The notes under the pieces: model-generated
Database searches by the model: none
What the model was told of the DNA's origin: nothing
Seen by the model: only the letters and a program-made list of their open reading frames with translations
Program-made: the position numbers and the translations under genes
Shown: positions 50,144 through 57,503 of the stretch, piece after piece
Numbering within the stretch: position 1 is the first letter of the stretch
Layout: every line of letters starts with the position of its first letter
From: JACCXG01 sp963750935
Lineage (GTDB): Bacteria; Acidobacteriota; Vicinamibacteria; Vicinamibacterales; 2-12-FULL-66-21
Direction: 5' to 3'
Length of the DNA stretch: 64,000 nucleotides
NCBI GenBank assembly: GCA_963750935.1
Contig: CAVVSR010000006.1
Span: 186,001 to 250,000, forward strand

Positions 50144-50162
50144 TGCGAAAGCGCACGCACCG
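50144..50162 (+). promoter_or_regulatory. Putative activator-binding box for the OMP-Mla operon
   Basis: TGCGAAAGCGCACGCACCG, with the partial dyad TGCG-AAAG-CGCA. It is almost the same as the box at 56031-56048 and lies about 85 bp before the -24 element. Confidence 0.55.
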
Positions 50163-50237
50163 TCTGGAACCACGCAACATCCCAGCCTCCGTGCGCCGTT
50201 GAGGCGCACGCCGGTGAAGAAATTCGGTGCCGAGCGC

Positions 50238-50252
50238 AGGCATCTCCTTTGC
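50238..50252 (+). promoter_or_regulatory. Sigma-54 type -24/-12 promoter of the OMP-Mla operon
   Basis: AGGCATC-TCCT-TTGC with correct 10-bp GG-GC spacing. Transcription should begin near 50263, about 60 nt before ATG 50322. Confidence 0.72.
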
Positions 50253-50321
50253 CTTTCACCCGATCGTGACCAACTGTTTGGCCAACAACCAGTGAATGGA
50301 CATGAACCGGAGAAGTTGAAG

Positions 50322-51210
50322 ATGACAAGGCAGACAGTCGAAACGATCCTGGGTGTAGTCGTCGCCTTCGCGTGTCTGGCCGGCACCGGACTGGCGCAAT
50401 CCCAGGCGACAAACGGCACCCAGCCATCAGGGGATCGGTCTGCCGCCGCAATAGCGCAAGAGGCGAGTAATCCGTTCGCCAATAGCTGGGCGCTGCAGGT
50501 TCAGCAGAACAACAACTGGACGGAGATGCTCCGCGGCGACGATCACACTCGGGTGCAGAGCAATCTGCTGTTCCAGCCGTTGATCAGTCTGAGGCTGACC
50601 GAGAAGCAGGGGCTGATTATCCGCCCCATGGTGCCAATCGCCAATTCCGTCCCCCATTTCGATCAGAGCGGGCAGAATGAACGGACCGCCGGGGTCGGCG
50701 ACACCGTTCTCGCATTTGCGCTGCCGCGTTCGCTCTTCGGCGGCCGGCTCATGGTCGGCGCCGGCCCGACGTTCATTTTCCCCACCGCATCGAAGGATTT
50801 GCTCAGCCAGGACACATGGCAGCTGGGGCCTGATGTGGGAGCCGTGTTGCTCGGCAAGCACTTCATCAGCTATGCCTTCGCACAGCAGTGGTTCAAGGTC
50901 GGCGGCGACGGCCGGGACACCAGCCAGATGAGCGGCACCTTCAACTTCACGTACTTGTTCAAGAACGGGTGGACCATAGGGACCCAGCCGCACCTTTCGG
51001 TGGATTGGAAGGCGCCCGAAGATCAGGGAGTGGCGTTCTCAATCGGACCACAGCTCGGGAAGATGTGCAAATGCGGAGGCATACCGACGTTGCTGCAGTT
51101 GCAGGTTCAGTACCTACCCGGTTCGTCCAGACGTCGGCGGTCCGAAGTGGAATATTCAGCTGCAAGCGACTCCGACGATCCCGGCCCTCATCAAGAAGGC
51201 GCTCTTCTGA
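50322..51210 (+). CDS. Outer-membrane beta-barrel protein (one frameshift)
   Basis: From ATG 50322 (ribosome-binding site GGAGAAG) with a signal peptide ending near GLAQ. The mature part consists of amphipathic strands (WALQVQQNNNWTEMLRGDDH, LFQPLISLRLTEKQGLIIRP, FGGRLMVGAGPTFIFPTA) like porin/transporter-type outer-membrane proteins (MetA-like group). Near 51117 the frame slips; the end continues as VRPDVGGPKWNIQLQATPTI to IKKALF-stop at 51210. Without correction the frame would run on into the next gene, which has its own strong ribosome-binding site. It heads an operon with a small secreted protein and an Mla-type transporter, so it may cooperate in lipid or solvent handling. Confidence 0.75.
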
Positions 51211-51254
51211 CGGTGGGCAGGGCCTTCTGCACCAACCACGAAAGGAGGTACTGG

Positions 51255-51692
51255 ATGTCACGCGCGATCGCAGTTCACGTTGTAGCAGGGATGCTGTTCG
51301 TCGGCGTCGGAACGCCGGACGCGCAGGAGTCGATTTCGAGGCCGGCAGCCATTGAGGTGAGAGATACGCTGACGAGTACCGGGGTCATCCCGACAACGAA
51401 TGTCTCGTCCAGCCCGAAGAACGACATGCTCGAACCAGGTGTCGACTTTCGACTCAATTGCGTCGCCGGCATCGAAGGGGATGTGGGTGTCAGGGTCGCG
51501 ATTGCACCATACATTCCCGTTGACGACTCGAATGACGACATCGAGAAGCGGCAGGATTCCGCCACAACGCCTCGAGACGCTGGCGACTCACCACAGGCGA
51601 AGTCAGGCACCATTCGGCGATGGTTCACGGCTGCGTCGTTCAAGATGCTCGAGCTCGTTGTGCGTGGCGTGGTCCATTCGAGCGGGAGATGA
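51255..51692 (+). CDS. Small secreted protein of unknown function
   Basis: A 145-residue protein starting behind a near-perfect AAAGGAGG site. A signal peptide (residues 1-24, VVAGMLFVGVGTPDAQ) precedes a Ser/Asp/Thr-rich stretch with few hydrophobic residues; a moderately hydrophobic helix (TAASFKMLELVVRGVV) is at the end. No family is recognised. Its place between an outer-membrane protein and MlaE suggests a periplasmic accessory protein of the same system, but it shows no similarity to MlaC or MlaB. Spacing is 44 bp to the gene before and 59 bp to MlaE. Confidence 0.65.
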   Translation: MSRAIAVHVVAGMLFVGVGTPDAQESISRPAAIEVRDTLTSTGVIPTTNVSSSPKNDMLEPGVDFRLNCVAGIEGDVGVRVAIAPYIPVDDSNDDIEKRQDSATTPRDAGDSPQAKSGTIRRWFTAASFKMLELVVRGVVHSSGR

Positions 51693-51751
51693 AGCCGGGG
51701 TTGACCGGCGTCATGGCGCCGGTGGTCACGAGGCGCCGGAGGACTTTCGCA

Positions 51752-52525
51752 ATGAATAGCTCAACCAACGTGCTGGCAATCGCGGGCGACATCAGCCTGT
51801 TCGGACTGCGGGCGGTCACCGATGCGTTTCGTCGCCCCTTCGAAGTCGCTCAGATCCGACGGCAGCTCGCCGAAGTCGGGTCGAGATCTCTTCCGCTTAT
51901 CGTGGCGTCCGGTTTTGCGCTGGGGGCCGTCCTGACGCTGCACACGCGCGGGACCCTGGTCACTTTCGGCGCCACCGCGTGGATTCCGACGGTGCAGGCC
52001 CTGGCGTTCTTCGTCGAGATCGGTCCGCTTGTCACCGGCCTGCTGGTGGCTGGCCGGGTTGGTTCGGGTATCGGGGCTGTTCTGTCCAACATGAGAGCGA
52101 CCGAACAGATCGATGCGATCGAATCACTGTCCGTCGACTCGTTCAAGTTTCTGGTCGTGCCCCGCATCGTCGCGTGCACGGTGGCGCTCCCTCTCCTGAC
52201 GCTCTTCCTGGATTTTTCTGCCCTGCTCGGGGGCTTCGTCTCGGAGTATGCCGCGTCGCGGCTTTCCTTTCAGCTGTACATCTCCAGGGCGTTTTCCGCC
52301 GTCGACTGGTCGAACTTCTATCCGCCGACGCTGAAGACCGCGGGCTTCGGCTTCGCGATAGGCACCATCTCCTCGTTTCTCGGCTACACCACCGACGAAG
52401 GTGCGGACGGCGTGGGACACGCGGCGACCAGAGCCGTGGTGATGTCGTCCCTGGTGATCATCTTTCTGGATGTCCTGCTCATCAAGTTCATCTTCTTCAT
52501 CTTTCCGGAGACGGCAGCACTATGA
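51752..52525 (+). CDS. mlaE: MlaE-family ABC transporter permease
   Basis: A 257-residue inner-membrane permease. It contains the MlaE signature region (LIVASGFALGAVLTLHTRGT, GPLVTGLLVAGRVGSGIGAV, MRATEQIDAIESLSVD) and about five helices. It forms the channel part of an Mla-type transporter that moves phospholipids between inner and outer membrane. ATG 51752 with GGAGG ten bases upstream is chosen; ATG 51689, overlapping the previous stop, is an alternative adding 21 residues. The stop overlaps the MlaF start (ATGA). Confidence 0.93.
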   Translation: MNSSTNVLAIAGDISLFGLRAVTDAFRRPFEVAQIRRQLAEVGSRSLPLIVASGFALGAVLTLHTRGTLVTFGATAWIPTVQALAFFVEIGPLVTGLLVAGRVGSGIGAVLSNMRATEQIDAIESLSVDSFKFLVVPRIVACTVALPLLTLFLDFSALLGGFVSEYAASRLSFQLYISRAFSAVDWSNFYPPTLKTAGFGFAIGTISSFLGYTTDEGADGVGHAATRAVVMSSLVIIFLDVLLIKFIFFIFPETAAL

Positions 52526-53256
52526 GGGGCGGGCCCGCGGTGGTCCTGGACAACGTGTCGAAATCCTTCGGCGCCAGGCCGATTCTCCGAGACGTATCGT
52601 TCCAGGTTGGCGCGGGGGAAGCGCTGTGCATCCTGGGCCGCAGCGGAACCGGCAAGAGCGTGACGCTGAAGCTGATCATCTCGCTCCTGAAGCCGGAGCA
52701 GGGGGAGATTTGGGTTGAAGGGGACGAAATCACACGCCTGCATGCCTCTGACCTGTCTCGCGTGCGACGCAAGATGGGATTTCTCTTCCAGGGTGCCGCG
52801 CTCTTCGATTCCCTGACGCTTTACGAAAACCTGGCGCTGCCGCTCTTCCGGCTGACCAGCAAATCACGCGCGGAGGTCGACGAGATCATCGACCGGGTTC
52901 TTCGCGACGTCGGGCTGCCCGATGACAAGCAGAAAATGCCCTCAGAGCTTTCGGGTGGGATGCGTAAGCGCGCCGGGCTCGCGCGTGCGCTCGTGCTCGA
53001 GCCCCCGATTCTGCTCGTCGACGAGCCGAGCAGCGGGCTCGACCGCATTACGGCGTCCGAGATCGACGAGCTGTTGGTCCGGCAGAAGGTGGAGCGTCGC
53101 ACGACGTTGATCGTCGTCACGCACGATGTGCGTGGCGCCAAACGTCTTGCCGATCGCATCGCCGTTCTCAATCAGGGACGGCTGATCGCCGAGGGCACCG
53201 TCGAGGAAGTCCAACACAGCGAGAACGAGATCGCTCGCAATTTGATGTCGGAGTGA
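52522..53256 (+). CDS. mlaF: MlaF-family ABC transporter ATP-binding protein
   Basis: A 244-residue ATPase with Walker A GRSGTGKS (39-46), the Q-loop in GFLFQGAALFDSLTL, signature ELSGGMRKRAGLARAL, Walker B PILLVDEPSSGLD and the switch His in VVTHD. The MlaF-type FQGAALFDSLTVxENV form of the Q-loop region separates it from other ABC ATPases. It powers the permease encoded just upstream, with a 4-base coding overlap. Four bases separate it from the MlaD gene. Confidence 0.95.
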   Translation: MRGGPAVVLDNVSKSFGARPILRDVSFQVGAGEALCILGRSGTGKSVTLKLIISLLKPEQGEIWVEGDEITRLHASDLSRVRRKMGFLFQGAALFDSLTLYENLALPLFRLTSKSRAEVDEIIDRVLRDVGLPDDKQKMPSELSGGMRKRAGLARALVLEPPILLVDEPSSGLDRITASEIDELLVRQKVERRTTLIVVTHDVRGAKRLADRIAVLNQGRLIAEGTVEEVQHSENEIARNLMSE

Positions 53257-53260
53257 CGTT

Positions 53261-54682
53261 ATGGGCATCAGGAAGGAAAGCATCGGCCTCTTCGTTATCG
53301 GAGGGCTCGTGCTGCTTGGGATCGGTATGTTTCTAATCGGCGATCGCCATCAGCTGTTCGCGCGCCACACCGAGTACTACACAGAGTTCACGAATCTCTC
53401 GGGGTTGACCACGGGTGCGAAGGTGCGCGTGTCCGGGCTCGATGCCGGTGAGGTGCGCACCATCGACGTACCCGACTCCCCCGCCGCGCGGTTCCGGGTC
53501 CGGTTTCGAATCGACGCGCAGCTGCGTGCGCTTGTCCGGAGCGATTCGGTCGTCACGATTGACAGGGAGGGAGTCGTCGGCGGGACGTACCTGTCGGTTC
53601 GACCGGGCAGCAGCCAGGCGCCGCAAGCGGACGCGCTGGCGACCATACCGAGCGGAGAGCCGACTGAACTGTCGGCGCTCCTCACCAGCGCTGCGGGACT
53701 TCTCGACGATGTCCAGGGAGCGTTGCAAGGCGTCACGTCGGCCGTCTCGAACGTGAATGATGTCGTGGTCGGGATCCAAGCAGGCCGTGGCACGGCCGGA
53801 ATGCTGCTGCGCGATGACGCGCTGGCGAGCGATATCCGCCGGACAGTCACCGCCGCGGGGTCGAGCGTCCGTGACATCGCCGCGGATCTGCAGAACGGCC
53901 GCGGCACAGCCGGCATGCTACTGCGGGACGACGCCGTGGCCGGCCAGGTCCGCGAGGCTGTAGCGAATGCTCGAGCGGCGACCGCGGACCTCGGTCAAGC
54001 GACCCGCAAGGCCGAGGCGCTGATGACCGATCTGAGCGCACGCCAGATCCCGCAAAAGACGGGCGAGCTCGTGGATCACCTGCGTGACAGCGCGCAGCAC
54101 CTCCATCGAATCACCTCCGACATCTCCACACCCGATCCGGCGGGCGTGAGCGCGGGCGCGAACATCAGAGCATCGCTCACCAACGTCAATGCGGCGACCG
54201 CCAATCTCGCCGACGCGACGGAAGCGGCGAAGCACAACTTCCTCCTGCGCGGTTTCTTCAACAAGAGGGGCTATTACAGCCTGGCGGACATCTCCCCGGA
54301 AAAGTATCGCCGGGATGGGGCCTTTACCAATCGCTCGAACCGGCGAATCTGGCTGTCCGGCCCTGAGCTGTTCGAGGACGGGTCGAACGGAGAAGAGCTG
54401 TCCGAGAGGGGAAAGGCGCTCCTGCACACGGCCCTTACACAGCAGGGCGAGTCCTTTGCCGCGAGTGCCATCGTCATCGAGGGCTACGCAAACGGCGGCG
54501 TTCCCGCCGATGAGCTCCGGCTGTCCCGCAGCCGTGCCATGGCCGTCCGGCAGTATGTCCAGCAGCGGTTCGAGCTCGATCCAAAGAATCTCGGAGTCGT
54601 GCCGATGAAGAGCGTCCCGCCGAAGGAACTGGGGCGGGCATCATGGGACGGCGTGTGCATCGTGGTGCTGTTAGGAAGTTGA
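53261..54682 (+). CDS. mlaD: MlaD-like MCE protein with OmpA-like C-terminus
   Basis: A 473-residue protein anchored by an N-terminal helix (residues 9-26). The MCE domain (about 38-116) shows FTNLSGLTTGAKVRVSGLDA and GVVGGTYLSVRPG. The central helical region contains the repeat GRGTAGMLLRDDA twice, about 40 residues apart. The last about 100 residues resemble an OmpA-like domain (VIEGYANGG, LRLSRSRAMAVRQYVQQRF), which is unusual; ordinary MlaD is about 180 residues. It should be the substrate-binding hexamer of the transporter, and the extra domain might touch peptidoglycan. The OmpA assignment is an inference from pattern. Confidence 0.88.
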   Translation: MGIRKESIGLFVIGGLVLLGIGMFLIGDRHQLFARHTEYYTEFTNLSGLTTGAKVRVSGLDAGEVRTIDVPDSPAARFRVRFRIDAQLRALVRSDSVVTIDREGVVGGTYLSVRPGSSQAPQADALATIPSGEPTELSALLTSAAGLLDDVQGALQGVTSAVSNVNDVVVGIQAGRGTAGMLLRDDALASDIRRTVTAAGSSVRDIAADLQNGRGTAGMLLRDDAVAGQVREAVANARAATADLGQATRKAEALMTDLSARQIPQKTGELVDHLRDSAQHLHRITSDISTPDPAGVSAGANIRASLTNVNAATANLADATEAAKHNFLLRGFFNKRGYYSLADISPEKYRRDGAFTNRSNRRIWLSGPELFEDGSNGEELSERGKALLHTALTQQGESFAASAIVIEGYANGGVPADELRLSRSRAMAVRQYVQQRFELDPKNLGVVPMKSVPPKELGRASWDGVCIVVLLGS

Positions 54683-54839
54683 GGATGTCGATTCAGGCGC
54701 TGTCCCATTCAACGCGTGCGACACTCGGGTCCCGGCTGGTCGACGCCCCTGGCATCACGCTTGCTCTTTTGTCGCCGTGGACGGCTTGCCCGCTGGCCTT
54801 TTTCGGCAACGGCAAGTCGTCAAAGAGCGGAGGCATGTA

Positions 54840-54983
54840 ATGAATGGTGTGCAGTGGCTGCAGGAAGAAGAAATCAAGCGGCTAGAGGCCATGCTGAACA
54901 TGCCTTCACCGTCAGAGGTTGAACCTTCGCGTCAAGAGGTCCGCGCCGAGGTCCAGAAAGTCCGCAAACAGAAAACAGAATAA
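54840..54983 (+). CDS. Small charged protein, 47 residues
   Basis: ATG 54840 overlaps an upstream stop (TAATGA) and follows GGAGG at 7-nt spacing. The product MNGVQWLQEEEIKRLEAMLN... is helical and charged, ending with VRKQKTE, with no cysteine and no signal. A preceding short frame at 54685-54840 (51 residues, weak ribosome-binding site AGGAAG) may be a coupled leader frame; it is not listed separately. The position at the end of the Mla operon suggests co-expression. Function is unknown. Confidence 0.5.
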   Translation: MNGVQWLQEEEIKRLEAMLNMPSPSEVEPSRQEVRAEVQKVRKQKTE

Positions 54984-55189
54984 TCATTGTCGGAGTGTTG
55001 GCTGACCAGCACGTCCTGCAGGTCGGCCGCGCGCGCTTCGGCCCGTCGCAACGGCTGCGTCCACCTCCCTGATCCCACCGAAGACGCCACGCTCCCAACT
55101 CGCGTCGAGCGACAGCCTCAGGCGCGTCGCCCTAGCTCAGCGGAGGCGGAACGGCGAACGGCGCCGCGGGCGAAGCCACCCGAACGTGG

Positions 55190-55645
55190 TCAGAAACTCT
55201 TCCCTAATGATTCGAGTTCGCCCCGGCACACATTGCTGAATTCCCGCAGGTGATCGTTGTGCTTGTTCGCCGCCGCCCGAATTTCCTCTGGAGTGAGGTT
55301 CGGCTCGATATAAACCTTGAGAATAGTCGCCAGCAGCCGTTCTCCGCTCTCGATCACTTCGGTCGAGGAGCGCAGACGAATGCGACTGATGAGTGCATAG
55401 ATTGGGACGAGCGTGCTCGGGTCTTGGAGCGAGTGCTGCACGGCATCGACCAGCAGCCGCGCACTTTCGTTGATGAAATCTGAATACAGCCGCTCGAGTT
55501 GAGACACCTTGTTTGCGACGAGTTCCCGCCGCTCTCGCTGTCGCTGGCCGGCCCAGGCGCTGAGAGTCGAACTCAGAGCACCGATAACCGAGCCCCCGAA
55601 TGCCGATAGCGTGGGAATCGTCGCCGGGTTGTCAAACGGGTTCAT
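55190..55645 (-). CDS. Hypothetical protein with N-terminal membrane segment
   Basis: A 151-residue minus-strand protein from ATG 55645 (MNPFDNPATIPTLSAFGGSV). A glycine-rich hydrophobic stretch (FGGSVIGALSSTLSAWAG) is followed by a charged helix bundle (RQRERRELVANKVSQLERLY). The layout is like a short membrane-anchored helical protein. No family is recognised. It is convergent with the Mla operon. The longer frame up to 55717 was rejected because its additional N-terminus is Arg-rich and lacks a ribosome-binding site. Confidence 0.65.
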   Translation of the reverse strand: MNPFDNPATIPTLSAFGGSVIGALSSTLSAWAGQRQRERRELVANKVSQLERLYSDFINESARLLVDAVQHSLQDPSTLVPIYALISRIRLRSSTEVIESGERLLATILKVYIEPNLTPEEIRAAANKHNDHLREFSNVCRGELESLGKSF

Positions 55646-55768
55646 TCCTCTATCTCCCTGATGAAAGCGACGCCGCGAGCTGGCGGATAACCGCGAACAC
55701 ATTCGAGCAGCGCGCATGTATCACACGCGCGTGGTTCAGCGTGTCGTCCCGTCATTCATTCGCCGCCA

Positions 55769-55867
55769 TCAGTCGCCACCGAGCACCCCTGTGACGATCG
55801 GGCCTTCGACGTCATGTACCACCATCGACCCTGCTGCCTTTCTCGACGGTCCACTCTTCTCAGCCAC
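55769..55867 (-). CDS. Candidate 32-residue peptide
   Basis: On the minus strand a GTG at 55867 follows a perfect AAGGAGG (55874-55880) at 6-nt spacing. The frame reads MAEKSGPSRKAAGSMVVHDV then EGPIVTGVLGGD and stops at TGA 55769. It ends in GGD and is conspicuously free of rare-looking residues. It could be a small regulatory protein or a precursor peptide; the ribosome-binding site is the main evidence. No maturase is adjacent. Confidence 0.4.
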   Translation of the reverse strand: MAEKSGPSRKAAGSMVVHDVEGPIVTGVLGGD

Positions 55868-56030
55868 CTTTCGCCTCCTTCGGTTCGTGCCAACCACAAT
55901 CCGCCGATGGCAAGACCGAAGCCAGGCTCGCGTTGTTGCGCCAGCCTTCTAAAGACGGTCCGCATCGCGCTCAGCCGGGTGAGCGGCAGTGCGTGTAAGC
56001 ACGCAATGCGGGCGGGAACCACCGCCTCGC

Positions 56031-56048
56031 CTGAAAACGCACGCACCG
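56031..56048 (+). promoter_or_regulatory. Putative activator-binding box for the BamA-like operon
   Basis: CTGAAAACGCACGCACCG, nearly the same as the box at 50144-50162. It lies about 140 bp before the -24 element. Confidence 0.5.
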
Positions 56049-56180
56049 TGTGCAACGACGCACCGCCCGCGACGGACGGTGAGTGCTGACACATCCGAAG
56101 GCAGGAACGAACTTGCGGGATTCGGGCTGTATTCCCGGAAAAGCTGCCGCGCGACGGAGATGGCGCTCGGCGTTCTGCGC

Positions 56181-56195
56181 CGGCATCGCCTTTGC
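56181..56195 (+). promoter_or_regulatory. Sigma-54 type -24/-12 promoter of the BamA-like operon
   Basis: CGGCATC-GCCT-TTGC, with GG and GC 10 bp apart. The expected start of transcription is near 56206, about 65 nt before ATG 56271. Confidence 0.72.
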
Positions 56196-56270
56196 CCTTG
56201 CGTGTAGCGGCCGCAGCGCGGTGATGCGCCATCGGTCACATCCACAAGGAGAAGTCGCGTGGAGGACGAT

Positions 56271-57503
56271 ATGCCCGCTGTTCGCAGTTCCGATGTCAGA
56301 CCTATCCGCGGTGCCGCATTGCTCGCGGCCGCGATGCTCCTGGTCCCTCCTGGCCTGGCGATGGCCCAGGAAACCAGGACCGAAATCATTCGCCAGGAGC
56401 AGGCGGACAAGCTCCGCACCGTCGCGCCGCCAGAGCCGAACCGCGCCGAGAAGATCGTGAACCGCCTCGAGGACTGGGGATGGCTCACCGGAGAGCCCCG
56501 CGGGGTATATCCGGTCCTCGACTCTGTCTATCCCGGCGGCGGGTTCGCCGCCGGCCTCGGCGCGCGGAAGCCGTTCGGGGACGACGGTGCGATCAGTGTG
56601 ATCGGCGCTTATTCGATCAACAGCTTCTGGCGGGGGCAGACGGACGTGACGCTGCCGTCCTTCGCGTCGAACCGCGGACGGGTGTCGTTGACCGCCGGCT
56701 ACCTGGACGCGCCGGACGTGAAGTACTACGGCATCGGCCAGGACTCGGACAAGGATGACAAGACATCCTTCGGCTACACGCCCTTCAAAGGGGGCGGGCG
56801 TCTCGACTTCGACGTCAGCCGGTATGTGTCCGTGGGCGGCGGGGTCAACTACATCGACGTCACAACCGATTCAGGCGCCACCGGACCGTCGATCGAGGAA
56901 CGGTTCTCACCAGCCAACAGCCCCGGCCTCGAGCTCGACCAGTTCAAGTACGTCAACAGCACCGCGCGGGCGGTCGTCGACTGGCGGCGACAGCTGGGGT
57001 ACTCGGGCACGGGCGGGCTGTACCGGGTCCAGTTCGATGACTTCCGCGAGAGGGAGAACGATCGCTACTCCTTCCGCTCGCTCGAGGCGGAGGTGACGCA
57101 GCTGATCCCGCTGATGCGGGCCAACTGGGTCGTTGCCCTGCGTGGCCTGACCACGATCACGGACGTCGACGATACCGAAGCCATTCCGTACTTCATGCTG
57201 CCGTCCCTCGGCGGGGGCAGGACCCTGCGGGGGTTCCCGGACTTCCGCTTCCGGGATCGCCATCGGCTGGTCATGAACGCGGAGCTGCGATGGACCCCCG
57301 CGCGCTTCCTCGACATGGCGGTCTTCTACGACGCCGGCAAGGTCGCGGCGCGGAAAGGCGACCTCAATTTCCGCGATCTGGAGGACTCGTACGGGATCGG
57401 CATGCGGATCATCGGTTTGAAGGGCTACGCGTTCAAGGTCGAAGTGGCGCACAGCCGGGAGCACGCCGCGCGTCTCCTCGTCAGCGCCGGAGGAGCATTC
57501 TGA
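56271..57503 (+). CDS. BamA/TamA-like outer-membrane barrel without POTRA domains
   Basis: A 410-residue protein with a signal peptide (residues about 14-32, ending near AMAQ). Then comes a short helical linker (EKIVNRLEDWGWL) and a 16-stranded-type barrel of the surface-antigen (D15) family (VYPGGGFAAGLGARKPF, MLPSLGGGRTLRGFPDFRFR, RLVMNAELRWTP, DMAVFYDAGKVA). The RGF motif of BamA loop 6 is present as LRGFPDFRFRD. POTRA domains are absent, so it is not the essential BamA. It may be a secretion or lipid barrel. ATG 56271 has GGAGG 5 nt before it; GTG 56259 with AAGGAG is an alternative. It overlaps the next gene's start by one base. Confidence 0.85.
   Translation: MPAVRSSDVRPIRGAALLAAAMLLVPPGLAMAQETRTEIIRQEQADKLRTVAPPEPNRAEKIVNRLEDWGWLTGEPRGVYPVLDSVYPGGGFAAGLGARKPFGDDGAISVIGAYSINSFWRGQTDVTLPSFASNRGRVSLTAGYLDAPDVKYYGIGQDSDKDDKTSFGYTPFKGGGRLDFDVSRYVSVGGGVNYIDVTTDSGATGPSIEERFSPANSPGLELDQFKYVNSTARAVVDWRRQLGYSGTGGLYRVQFDDFRERENDRYSFRSLEAEVTQLIPLMRANWVVALRGLTTITDVDDTEAIPYFMLPSLGGGRTLRGFPDFRFRDRHRLVMNAELRWTPARFLDMAVFYDAGKVAARKGDLNFRDLEDSYGIGMRIIGLKGYAFKVEVAHSREHAARLLVSAGGAF

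Noticed and set aside
55868..55895. Possible sigma-54 -24 element TGGCACG before the 32-residue peptide frame
   Set aside because: No TTGC at the required spacing, and the site overlaps the ribosome-binding site.
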